DNA of 45,573 bases. It comes from Ligilactobacillus pobuzihii E100301 = KCTC 13174 (GTDB lineage Bacteria > Bacillota > Bacilli > Lactobacillales > Lactobacillaceae). Below are positions 35,637-43,487 of this stretch, one piece after another (position 1 is the stretch's first letter; every line of letters begins with the position of its first letter). The DNA lies in the NCBI RefSeq assembly GCF_000349725.1, contig NZ_APCP01000075.1:1-45573 (forward strand). Reading direction: 5' to 3'. The translations under genes were made by a program, and so were the position numbers. The notes below the pieces were generated by a model. It saw nothing but the letters and a program-made list of their open reading frames with translations. It was not told where the DNA came from and made no database searches.

Positions 35637-36449
35637 ATGGCAAAAGGAAAATTAACAAAAAAAGATTTAAATAAAGTTTTTTGGCGCTCATTTGCTCTCC
35701 AAGGTTCGGAATCATACACCGACATGCAAGGTATGGGATATACTTTTTCGATTCTTCCTGCCTTAAAAAAAATATACTCCGATGATGAGGATCAGCTGTA
35801 TGAATCTGCGTTAAGAAACACTGCGCTTTTTAATACTACTCCCCACATAGCAACATTCATTATGGGAATGTCTCTGGCGTTAGAAGAAGAAAACTCTGAA
35901 GACCCTGCGTTTGACACTGAAGCAATTTCATCTTTAAAGGCTGCTTTAATGGGTCCTGTTGCTGGTATAGGTGATACTTTATATTGGGGCACTTTCAGGG
36001 TCATCGCAGCAGGAATTGGATTGTCCCTGGCTGTTCAAGGAAATATCTTAGGCCCGGTTCTTTATTTTTTGTTCTATACTACTCTACATGTCTTAGGTCG
36101 TTATGGAGGGGTACATCTCGGTTATAGTGCCGGAACAAAAGCTATGGAAAAAGCTTTTGAAGGAAACTATTTGGAGAAGTTTACTGAAGCGGCCTCAATT
36201 GTTGGTTTAATGTCCATAGGCGCCATGACATCATCACTTGTTACTTTTAAAATTTCTGCAGTTTTTAAAACAGCTGGAGGAACAATAAATGTCCAAAACA
36301 TTTTAAACGATATTTTCCCAGGCTTACTTCCACTCGGATTGACCTTTTTGATATATTATCTTCTAAATAGGAAAGTAAAAGTTATCTACTTAATTTTAGG
36401 CATTTTTGTACTGGCAATTGCAGGAGTCTACCTGGGGATTCTTAAGTAG
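35637..36449 (+). CDS. PTS mannose-family IID component (module 4)
   Basis: A 270-residue membrane subunit: LTKKDLNKVFWRSFALQGSE, ALEEENSEDPAFD, hallmark LMGPVAGIGDTLYWGTFRV, then GNILGPVLYFLFYTTLHVL and closing segments. TGGAGGAAAA precedes the ATG. Last PTS gene of module 4. Confidence 0.93.
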   Translation: MAKGKLTKKDLNKVFWRSFALQGSESYTDMQGMGYTFSILPALKKIYSDDEDQLYESALRNTALFNTTPHIATFIMGMSLALEEENSEDPAFDTEAISSLKAALMGPVAGIGDTLYWGTFRVIAAGIGLSLAVQGNILGPVLYFLFYTTLHVLGRYGGVHLGYSAGTKAMEKAFEGNYLEKFTEAASIVGLMSIGAMTSSLVTFKISAVFKTAGGTINVQNILNDIFPGLLPLGLTFLIYYLLNRKVKVIYLILGIFVLAIAGVYLGILK

Positions 36450-36617
36450 CTAATTTGAAATATGCTTATATAACAATTAGATATTTAATACAATGATTTA
36501 CAAAAAACAATACACCTATACTCTAAAATTACTACTCTAAAAGAAGAAATGATTATATTGAGCCACTTTTAAATTTGAACCAAAACATAGTAAATTGAAA
36601 ACCTATTCAGGACAATT
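36450..36617. other. Gene-free stretch behind module 4 IID
   Basis: AT-rich, no gene seen. The whole gap to 36789 holds this, then a terminator, a palindrome and the promoter region of the GntR gene. Confidence 0.4.
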
Positions 36618-36663
36618 AATGCACAGTTTTAAAATTAAAAATTTTAAAACTGTGCATTTTTTA
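36618..36663 (+). terminator. Terminator of the module 4 PTS operon
   Basis: Arms 36618-36635 and 36641-36658 form a perfect 18-bp stem with a five-base loop, followed by a T-run. It separates IID from the GntR gene. Confidence 0.85.
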
Positions 36664-36682
36664 TTAATATTTATTCAGAGTG

Positions 36683-36700
36683 AAAATGTTGCAACATTTT
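36683..36700. promoter_or_regulatory. Perfect palindrome ahead of the GntR gene
   Basis: AAAATGTTGCAACATTTT is an 18-base perfect palindrome about 90 bases before the GntR start and about 35 upstream of the likely -35 (TTGTGA at about 36733, then TAAAAT 17 bases on). Candidate operator; it differs from the TTACCAATGGTAA sites. Confidence 0.4.
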
Positions 36701-36789
36701 TAAATATAAGCTAAACTTAGCTGGTAAACTTTTTTGTGACTAATTGTAAACTTTTATAAAATATAATTATTTAAATCAGGTGAATTATT

Positions 36790-37500
36790 ATGATATATAA
36801 ACAAATCAAAGATAAAATATACGATAAATATATTTCCAATTCAAACAAATCCGAATTATTACCTTCTGAAAGAAATTTATCAGAAGAAATGTCTGTGAGT
36901 CGACCAACAATAAGAAAAGCTCTAGAATCATTGGAAAACGAAAAACTTATCACAAAAAATCAAGGTCGTGGATATACAATAAACAAAACGTTAGTCAATT
37001 CTGATAAGTATATAGATCATGAATTAGGAAGTTTTATTGGTTTTTTTGAAGATGCTAATTTACAACAGAAAACAACTTCTTCTAAAGTTTTACAACAATC
37101 CGTCGAAAAAGCTAATAGTTATATTGCCAAACAATTAGACATAAGTAAAAATGACTCAATTTTTGTCCTTTCAAGAATAAGATTTATTGATGATATTCCA
37201 ATATGCATTGCGAAATCTTGTATTCCTCTAAAGTTTAATCAAGGTTTAGTAAATATTGACTTTTCAAAGAAATCATTATTTTCAGTTCTAAAGGAAAATG
37301 GTCTTCATCTCCATAAAGCTAAAAGATCTATTGAAGTAATACAGCTAGAATCCCCAGACTACCTTTACCTTAATCTTTCTAAAAAAGATCCCATTTTAAA
37401 GTTTACCAGCGTAGGATTTACAGATAAAGAAGTCCCTTTTGAATATGAAGAGTCTAGGTATCCTGCTTTTAAAGTAAGATTTGAATCTACAGTAAAATAA
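36790..37500 (+). CDS. GntR-family regulator with UTRA domain (module 4)
   Basis: A 236-residue protein: winged helix at residues 1-68 (SELLPSERNLSEEMSVSRPT, then IRKALESLENEKLI and NQGRGYTI) and a UTRA ligand domain at about 85-232 (QLDISKNDSIFVLSRIRFI, FEYEESRYPAFKVRFES). Its sugar-phosphate-type ligand pocket suits sensing of the module 4 substrate or product. Likely target sites are TTACCAATGGTAA between the divergent SIS and IIB genes. Only a modest ribosome site (CAGGTGAA) precedes the ATG. Confidence 0.88.
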   Translation: MIYKQIKDKIYDKYISNSNKSELLPSERNLSEEMSVSRPTIRKALESLENEKLITKNQGRGYTINKTLVNSDKYIDHELGSFIGFFEDANLQQKTTSSKVLQQSVEKANSYIAKQLDISKNDSIFVLSRIRFIDDIPICIAKSCIPLKFNQGLVNIDFSKKSLFSVLKENGLHLHKAKRSIEVIQLESPDYLYLNLSKKDPILKFTSVGFTDKEVPFEYEESRYPAFKVRFESTVK

Positions 37501-37517
37501 ATACTGTACTACAAAAC

Positions 37518-37585
37518 AATAGCCAAAAAATAAGTTCAGAATATTATTTTATAACCCTAGAACTTATTTTTTGACTATTTTTTTA
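37518..37585 (+). terminator. Long terminator behind the GntR gene
   Basis: Arms 37518-37537 and 37560-37579 pair over 20 bp with one G-U pair and are followed by a T-run. Read the other way the stem also ends in a T-rich arm, so it may also serve the convergent HAD gene. Confidence 0.8.
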
Positions 37586-37705
37586 CTTATACTTCTAGAA
37601 TAATCTGTGCATTCCCCTCAAAGACTACACAAATTATCCCTGTTTTTTCTAAATCAACCAAAACGACAGTGACAACTTTTTGAAACAACAAATTAGCTCG
37701 CTAAC

Positions 37706-38344
37706 CTAGCCCATCTTCGCAAAATGATCACAAACCTCGCCGAAACCATTAAACACATGGTCAGCTTGACTTTGGTCACTATCATAACCTGGGTATTTCA
37801 AAGCCCACGTCTCTAAGCCAGCACTCTTAGCCGCTTTGATGCCGATCGTACTGTCTTCAAGTGCGACACAATCCTCAGGTTGTAAACCGATCTTTTCCAC
37901 ACTTTTCAGATAAATATCTGGTGCTGGTTTATTATTTTTAACAGACTCACCGCTTAAAATCGAGTCAAAATAAGAACGAAAATCACACTGATCCATCATT
38001 TGTTCAATAGAATCCAACGGACCGGCTGATGCCACTGTGGCAATCTTTTGCTTTGTCTTTAAATCTGACAAAAACTGCCCAACATATGGATGAACATATT
38101 CCCCATAGTTGATCCGATGAGTCGCAAAGAATCTTTTATACTTGGGTAAGAGGTCATCCCATAAATTTTCGTCGGGGATCATCATCTTCCAACCATCGAT
38201 AAAAGAAGCACCCACATATTCCTGAGGGTCACTTACCCCAGGAGTCAGTCCCATCTTTTTCAAAAAATCAGTCCGTTGAACGTGATAATATTGTTCACTA
38301 TCAACAATCACACCATCCATGTCAAAAATAAACGCTTTTTTCAT
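37706..38344 (-). CDS. HAD-family hydrolase, beta-phosphoglucomutase/sugar-phosphatase-like
   Basis: A 212-residue HAD subfamily protein with motif I FIFDMDGVIVDSE (nucleophile Asp and the DxD acid), a helical cap, motif II in TVASAGP, and motif III/IV in NKPAPDIYLKSVEKIG and ALEDSTIGIKAAKSAG. Such proteins act as sugar phosphatases or beta-phosphoglucomutases; the sequence does not decide which. ATG 38344 follows GAGGTG; an in-frame TTG five codons earlier overlaps that site. A decayed paralogue lies at 23762-24254, so the pair may belong with the PTS/deglycase island. Confidence 0.85.
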   Translation of the reverse strand: MKKAFIFDMDGVIVDSEQYYHVQRTDFLKKMGLTPGVSDPQEYVGASFIDGWKMMIPDENLWDDLLPKYKRFFATHRINYGEYVHPYVGQFLSDLKTKQKIATVASAGPLDSIEQMMDQCDFRSYFDSILSGESVKNNKPAPDIYLKSVEKIGLQPEDCVALEDSTIGIKAAKSAGLETWALKYPGYDSDQSQADHVFNGFGEVCDHFAKMG

Positions 38345-38393
38345 TAATTTACACCTCAAAACAAAATATTTGTGGACATATTTATTACATTAC

Positions 38394-38407
38394 TGTAAAC
38401 GCATACC
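38394..38407 (-). promoter_or_regulatory. cre-like site upstream of the HAD gene
   Basis: Minus strand GGTATGCGTTTACA matches the cre pattern TGTAAGCGTTTACA at 12 of 14 positions, about 50-60 bases before the start. Confidence 0.4.
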
Positions 38408-38471
38408 AAAGTTAGCATATCACACCGGTAAGCTTTTGCATACTTGTTATCTTATTTTACTTGAAACCCAA

Positions 38472-38507
38472 AAAATCCCCTGATGAAGACACTACTTCAC
38501 TAAGGGA
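38472..38507 (-). terminator. Terminator of nagB
   Basis: Arms 38476-38488 and 38495-38507 pair imperfectly with G-U pairs on the minus strand and are followed by a run of T before GGG. It starts 12 bases behind the nagB stop. Confidence 0.65.
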
Positions 38508-38518
38508 CTCACTAGCAC

Positions 38519-39226
38519 TTATTTGCTTAATTTTGATGCAGAAGCTTCATCTAAAATCACAACCACATCAGGGTGATTTTGCAAGACACTGGCTGGTACG
38601 TCTTCGGTCACTGGTCCTTCGATCATCTTAGCCACAATGTCGGCCTTCTTTTCACCATAGGCTTCTAGTAAGATCTTCTTTGATTTCATGATCGAGCCGA
38701 TCCCCATTGAATATGCCTGTTTTGGTACATCATCAATATTATCAAAGAAACGTGAATTAGCATTGATCGTTGATTCTGTTAGGTCAACCACATGCGTCCC
38801 GCCATCAAATGAAGTACCTGGTTCGTTAAAACCAATATGTCCGTTCAAACCTAAACCTAATAACTGCAAATCGATCGGATTCTCAGCAATAACTTGGTCA
38901 TAACGTTTAATTTCCGCTGCGTCATCTGTGGCTAAACCATTAGGCAAGTACGAATGTTTAAATGCCTTTTTGGAAAATAAGTTTTTATCCATAAAATACT
39001 GATAGCTTTGGTCATTATCAGGGCTGATACCCTTGTATTCATCTAGGTTGATCGAAAGACGGTCAGAAAAATCAAGTTGACTATTAGCAATTTGTTCATA
39101 AGTTGTTAATGGGGTCGATCCGGTAGCTAAGCCAAAAACCTGAGCACCGTTGTTTAAAGCATCTGCGAAGATCTCATGCCCCTTCATACCTGCTTGTTTT
39201 GGATCTTTAGCGACAATAATTTTCAT
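38519..39226 (-). CDS. nagB: Glucosamine-6-phosphate deaminase
   Basis: Converts glucosamine-6-phosphate to fructose-6-phosphate and ammonia. About 235 residues, the short gram-positive type. Landmarks: [13 protein letters not shown] start, [10 protein letters not shown] phosphate loop, INLDEYKGI, and [15 protein letters not shown] with the catalytic Asp/His region. An in-frame ATG at 39253 is open, but it lies inside the operator and within a few bases of the expected transcription start, so ATG 39226, with GGGGG nine bases upstream, is chosen. Single-gene unit controlled by a NagR-like box. Confidence 0.94.
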   Translation of the reverse strand: MKIIVAKDPKQAGMKGHEIFADALNNGAQVFGLATGSTPLTTYEQIANSQLDFSDRLSINLDEYKGISPDNDQSYQYFMDKNLFSKKAFKHSYLPNGLATDDAAEIKRYDQVIAENPIDLQLLGLGLNGHIGFNEPGTSFDGGTHVVDLTESTINANSRFFDNIDDVPKQAYSMGIGSIMKSKKILLEAYGEKKADIVAKMIEGPVTEDVPASVLQNHPDVVVILDEASASKLSK

Positions 39227-39251
39227 AAACATTTTCCCCCGTATCCGTTTC

Positions 39252-39267
39252 ATTGGTATAGTCCAAT
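39252..39267 (-). promoter_or_regulatory. NagR/DasR-type operator at nagB
   Basis: ATTGGTATAGTCCAAT is a near-perfect match to the GntR-family NagR (dre) consensus ATTGGTATAGACCAAT. It overlaps the -10 edge and start of the nagB promoter. Confidence 0.75.
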
Positions 39268-39294
39268 TATAGTCGTTATTGTCGCTTATTGCAA
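39266..39294 (-). promoter_or_regulatory. nagB promoter
   Basis: Minus strand TTGCAA (39294-39289), 17-base spacer, perfect TATAAT (39271-39266), 40 bases before the chosen start. Confidence 0.7.
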
Positions 39295-39318
39295 GGAAAG
39301 TCTATCTAATTATACAAA

Positions 39319-39349
39319 AATAACTACTAGTTTTTCGCTAGTAGTTATT
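39319..39349 (-). terminator. Terminator of glmS
   Basis: AATAACTACTAG (39319-39330) pairs perfectly with 39338-39349; the minus-strand transcript ends in TTATTTTTG. It lies 38 bases behind the glmS stop. Confidence 0.8.
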
Positions 39350-39386
39350 CTCCAGATCCTTAAGACAAAACCATCTTAATTGCTGC

Positions 39387-41204
39387 TTATTCAACGGTCA
39401 CGCTCTTTGCTAAATTCCTTGGTTTATCAACATCATAGCCGCGTTCTTTACTTGTATAATAAGCAAGTAATTGTGCTGGAATAATTGCAGCCAATGGCGT
39501 TAATAGCTCGTGCACTTTCGGTAAGATGATCTGATCTTCTTTGGTTGCCAAATTTTCGGAAACAACATTGATCACATTAGCACCACGTGAAATAACTTCT
39601 TGTTCATTACTTCTAGTTAAACCAGCTGTCTTTTCATCTGTGATGATCGCAATAACTGGTGTACCTTTTTCGATCAACGAGATCGTCCCATGTTTCAATT
39701 CACCAGCAGCAAAGCCTTCTGTTTGTACATAAGAAACCTCTTTTAACTTCAAAGCTGCTTCGATCGCTGTCTGATAATCAAGTCCACGTCCGATATAAAA
39801 GGCATTACGACTAGTTGACAAATACTTCTGTGCCATTTTCTCAGCGACATCTTTTTGGTCAACTAAACTTTGAATGGCATTAGCTACCTTAGTTAACTCT
39901 GACCCCAATTCAAAATCAGCTGCGGCTTGCGTTCTTTTATGCATGCCCAAACTCTTAGCCAAAATAGCTTCAGCCGTCATTTGTGCAGTATAAGCCTTCG
40001 TTGAAGCAACGGCAATTTCTGGCCCAGCATGCAGCAGCATGGTGTAGTTTGCCTCACGTGACAAAGTTGAGTTTGGCACGTTCGTGATCGTCAAGCTTTT
40101 ATAGCCCCACTGATTAACTTTATCTAACACTTCACGGCTATCAGCTGTTTCGCCACTTTGGGTTAAGAAAATAAAGAATGGTTTTTCTGATAACAAGGGT
40201 GGGTTATAACCAAATTCAGAGGCAATATGCACTTCCGTTGGGATCCCAGCTAGTTTTTCAAATAAACTTTTACCAACCAAACCCGCATGATAACTAGTTC
40301 CGGCTGCAACAATGTATAAACGGTCAGCGCCATCGATCGCATTTTTTAAATCATCTTCAATTTGAAGTGAGCCGTCTTCATTAATATATTTTTGTTGTAG
40401 GGTACGGATCACAGCAGGCTGTTCATCGATTTCTTTGAGCATAAAGAATTCGTAAGCACCTTTTTCTGACGCACTTGCATCATCATCAACGTGGAACTGA
40501 TTACGTGTAACATGATTGCCATCTTCGTCTTCGATCTCAACCTCATTAGGTGTTACTGTCACTACATCACCATCAGTTAATTCGATAAAATCATGTGTTT
40601 CTGACAACATGACCATCGAATCACTGCAGACCACGTTAAATCCGTCACCCACACCGATCAATAATGGGCTCTTCTTTTTAGCCACAAACAAAGTATCCGT
40701 CTGTGTTTTATCCATCAATAAAAACGCGTATGACGAAGAATTGTCGATCAAGCTCAATACGTGGGTGAAGGCCTCTTTAGTTTCCATACCTTCATTTACA
40801 AAACGTGAGATCAATTGCACGATAACTTCAGTATCTGTGTCACTCACGAATTCTGTATCCGCCAAGTATTCAGCTTTTAATTCACGAAAATTACCGATCA
40901 CACCATTATGTACTAAGTAAAAACGTCCATCAGCTGAAACTTGTGGATGGGCATTTGCTTGACTTGGCACACCATGTGTTGCCCAACGTGTATGTCCGAT
41001 CCCTGCCGTCCCCTTCACAGTAGGCCCCACAGCAGCACGTAAGTCTTCGATCCGGCCCTTTTCTTTAACCAAGTAGCCGTTCCCCTTTTGATCATTGACA
41101 TAAATACCTGCTGAATCGTAACCACGGTACTCTAGTTTTTTGAGTCCGTTCAATAAAATTTCTGTGGCATTTTTCCTACCTGTTACTCCAACAATTCCAC
41201 ACAT
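39387..41204 (-). CDS. glmS: Glutamine-fructose-6-phosphate aminotransferase
   Basis: Makes glucosamine-6-phosphate from fructose-6-phosphate and glutamine for cell-wall synthesis. The 605 residues comprise the N-terminal glutaminase domain (catalytic Cys2 in MCGIVGVTG; GHTRWATHG; HNGVIGNFRELK), two SIS domains (IVAAGTSYHAG, LTQSGETADSREVL, EIAVASTKAYTAQ) and the C-terminal DKPRNLAKSVTVE tail. Start has AAAGGAGC upstream. No glmS ribozyme core is visible upstream; instead NagR-like boxes flank the promoter. Confidence 0.97.
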   Translation of the reverse strand: MCGIVGVTGRKNATEILLNGLKKLEYRGYDSAGIYVNDQKGNGYLVKEKGRIEDLRAAVGPTVKGTAGIGHTRWATHGVPSQANAHPQVSADGRFYLVHNGVIGNFRELKAEYLADTEFVSDTDTEVIVQLISRFVNEGMETKEAFTHVLSLIDNSSSYAFLLMDKTQTDTLFVAKKKSPLLIGVGDGFNVVCSDSMVMLSETHDFIELTDGDVVTVTPNEVEIEDEDGNHVTRNQFHVDDDASASEKGAYEFFMLKEIDEQPAVIRTLQQKYINEDGSLQIEDDLKNAIDGADRLYIVAAGTSYHAGLVGKSLFEKLAGIPTEVHIASEFGYNPPLLSEKPFFIFLTQSGETADSREVLDKVNQWGYKSLTITNVPNSTLSREANYTMLLHAGPEIAVASTKAYTAQMTAEAILAKSLGMHKRTQAAADFELGSELTKVANAIQSLVDQKDVAEKMAQKYLSTSRNAFYIGRGLDYQTAIEAALKLKEVSYVQTEGFAAGELKHGTISLIEKGTPVIAIITDEKTAGLTRSNEQEVISRGANVINVVSENLATKEDQIILPKVHELLTPLAAIIPAQLLAYYTSKERGYDVDKPRNLAKSVTVE

Positions 41205-41256
41205 AATTCAAGCTCCTTTAAAAAAAATGTTAAGTATACCTCTATAGTTTTTTAAA

Positions 41257-41272
41257 ATTGGTATAGATTAAT
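41257..41272 (-). promoter_or_regulatory. NagR-like box in the glmS leader
   Basis: ATTGGTATAGATTAAT keeps the left half of the NagR consensus and the palindrome ends. It lies about 25-40 bases after the expected transcription start. Confidence 0.5.
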
Positions 41273-41301
41273 TTTTAAGATTAATTTATTACGCAATCCT
41301 A

Positions 41302-41330
41302 AAAATACACCATCACGCAAAAGATGTCAA
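41302..41330 (-). promoter_or_regulatory. glmS promoter
   Basis: Minus strand perfect TTGACA (41330-41325), 17-base spacer, TATTTT (41307-41302), about 100 bases before the start codon. Confidence 0.65.
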
Positions 41331-41342
41331 CATTTTTATAAC

Positions 41343-41358
41343 ATTGGTATGGACATAT
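41343..41358 (-). promoter_or_regulatory. NagR-like box upstream of the glmS promoter
   Basis: ATTGGTATGGACATAT has the left half and GAC core of the NagR consensus and lies 13 bases upstream of the -35. Together with the leader box it frames the promoter. The rest of the 493-base gap (41205-41697) holds a weak hairpin at about 41368-41406 and the terminator below. Confidence 0.45.
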
Positions 41359-41595
41359 TCCAAATCTTAAAAAAACGCCAATTGACTGACATTTAGGTTG
41401 TTTTTTCAGAGTGAGAATCCAAGAGGTATACTTGAAAACGCTTCATCTTTATTTTGGACAACTTGACACAGGTTTGTTAGCTGTACATAAGCAAAACTTT
41501 TTAATATCATACGTGAACAATAATTTATCTAGCCACACTGGTCGAACCACCGTAAACAAAAAAGAAACCGAGTTATAACTAGCAGTGTGATTCAA

Positions 41596-41642
41596 AAGGG
41601 CCGTCGATCTATCCCATTAAACGGGGGGAATCGACGGCCCTT
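41596..41642 (-). terminator. Terminator of the amino-acid permease gene
   Basis: AAGGGCCGTCGAT (41596-41608) pairs perfectly with 41630-41642; an inner CCC/GGG pairing extends it. The minus-strand transcript ends in CCCTTTTG. Confidence 0.8.
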
Positions 41643-41697
41643 CCACAAGATTAAAGCCTCACTATAACAACTAAATTAGCTGCAAATAAATTTATTT

Positions 41698-43059
41698 TTA
41701 CTTATCTTCACTAGTTTTGCCGTGATATTTAACAAAGTAGGTCACTGCCATAAATATCATAAAGAACACTCCGATAATGATCGAGATCCGTGTTTCTTTA
41801 TTTAAAAACATAAAGACTAACACTACTAACAAAAATAGTAACGTAAAGTAATTTGAATACGGTGATAAAGGCATTTTAAACGGATGCCCTCCATACTTGG
41901 ACTGATGAATTTTACGAAACTTCAGTTGGCTGATCAAGATCACGAACCATGGGACCATTCCGGGTAAAATGCTGGCACTAAAGACTTTGACAAAAATCGA
42001 ACTTGCATCCGCATAAAACAGCGGTAAAACAACATTCAATATTACTCCAAGCAAGATCCCACACGAAACAGCCAGGACACTATAAACGGGGACACCACTG
42101 TTATTCAATAAAGTAAATTTACGTGGTAACTGTTTTTTAAAACCAAGCGTATACAACATCCGGCTGGAACTATATATTCCTGAATTAGCACCAGATAAAG
42201 CAGCAGTGATCACTACAAAGTTGATCAAGCCCGCGGCGATCGGGATCCCAAATTTGGCAAAAGTTTGCACGAAAGGAGAACCGACTTGACCTAATTCATC
42301 CCAGGGATAGATACACAAGATCACAAAAATTGCCCCAACATAAAAGATCAAGATCCGCCATATCATGGACTTGATCGCATCGACCAACGTTTTTTGTGGA
42401 TCTTCTGTTTCCCCTGCACTAACTCCGATCAATTCCATTCCTTGATAAGAACCGACCACGATCGCTAGTGAAAACAAAAATCCCTTCCATCCGCCAGTAA
42501 AGAATCCATGGGTCCACAAATTACTCAAACCAACTGGATGAAGATCATTACCGATCCCGAAAAATATCAGCAAACACCCGGCAATGATCATAAAGATGAT
42601 CGTTACTACCTTGACTAAGGCAAACCAAAATTCCATCTCTCCAAAAGCTTTAACAGAGGTCAAGTTAGCCAAACAAATGATTATCAAAGCTACCAAGCCA
42701 GGGATCCACTGGGGTAAGTTCGGCCACCAAAAAGCAAAATAGCCGCCTAACGCGATCATCTCACTCATCCCAACTAAGACCCACTGAAAAACATTTGACC
42801 AAGCCGTTAAGTATCCAAAAAAAGGATGGATATATTCTGACGCGTATTTGGCGAACGAACCGGTCGATGGATCAATGTATAACATTTCTCCTAAGGCACG
42901 CATGATCAAATACAAAAAGGCACCCGCCAAAGCATAGGCCAATAAAACTGATGGACCTGTCCATTTAATAGAGGAATTAGTCCCCATAAATAGGCCTACA
43001 CCGATCGTCCCACCTAACGCAATCATTTGGACCTGTCGCGATTTTAAATTTCGATTCAT
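41698..43059 (-). CDS. Amino-acid permease, APC superfamily (AAT type)
   Basis: A 453-residue, 12-segment cytoplasmic-membrane importer. The N-terminal RQVQMIALGGTIGVGLFMG contains the unwound-helix substrate motif GGTIGxGLF of amino-acid transporters; RALGEMLYIDPSTGSFAKYA and GMELIGVSAGETEDPQK are further family blocks (the Glu-Thr-Glu motif of the AAT family). Substrate is not readable; serine, threonine, aromatic or D-alanine-type permeases all share these motifs. A perfect TATAAT at 43094-43089 lies upstream, with ATAGGGAG ahead of the ATG. Monocistronic, divergent from the ABC transporter. Confidence 0.9.
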   Translation of the reverse strand: MNRNLKSRQVQMIALGGTIGVGLFMGTNSSIKWTGPSVLLAYALAGAFLYLIMRALGEMLYIDPSTGSFAKYASEYIHPFFGYLTAWSNVFQWVLVGMSEMIALGGYFAFWWPNLPQWIPGLVALIIICLANLTSVKAFGEMEFWFALVKVVTIIFMIIAGCLLIFFGIGNDLHPVGLSNLWTHGFFTGGWKGFLFSLAIVVGSYQGMELIGVSAGETEDPQKTLVDAIKSMIWRILIFYVGAIFVILCIYPWDELGQVGSPFVQTFAKFGIPIAAGLINFVVITAALSGANSGIYSSSRMLYTLGFKKQLPRKFTLLNNSGVPVYSVLAVSCGILLGVILNVVLPLFYADASSIFVKVFSASILPGMVPWFVILISQLKFRKIHQSKYGGHPFKMPLSPYSNYFTLLFLLVVLVFMFLNKETRISIIIGVFFMIFMAVTYFVKYHGKTSEDK

Positions 43060-43487
43060 AAAAATCTCCCTATCTTGTTGCTAGCAATATTATATGTGCA
43101 AATTAAAAGATACTTTACATCCAGCTAAGCTTGTTTCAAAATAAAAAAGTTGTGCAATGCTAACTGAAACATCGTCTCTTAGCTAAAGTTATATTATATG
43201 ACAACTTTGACTAAATTTAACTTCTATTTTCATACAATTTATAATCATTGCATAAATTAAAACTATAGGCAAATACACTCTTATCTTTTTATAATTATAA
43301 AATAGTGTCCCTCATCTTAATATAGTAGAAGGACTAGAAAAGTGATATATTATACTAGATGACTAATTTTTAATTCTAATATTTTAAACATTATTTTCTC
43401 ATAGTCTTCGTTGTAAAAATGACAATCAATGTATTATGCACTTCCAAGGAGTAGCGCATAGCAGTACAGGTCTAAAATTGGAGGTAA
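43060..43487. other. Divergent regulatory gap between permease and ABC transporter
   Basis: A 428-base AT-rich gap, no gene seen. It should contain both promoters: a minus-strand TATAAT at 43094-43089 for the permease; for the plus-strand operon I could not settle on one pair. No T-box or riboswitch fold was recognised. Confidence 0.4.

Noticed and set aside
39227-39253. Upstream ATG giving nagB nine extra codons
   Set aside because: It lies in the NagR-like operator and within a few bases of the expected transcription start; the conserved N-terminus begins at 39226.
41205-41420. Possible glmS ribozyme upstream of glmS
   Set aside because: No ribozyme core seen; the region is AT-rich and shows a sigma-A promoter with NagR-like boxes instead.
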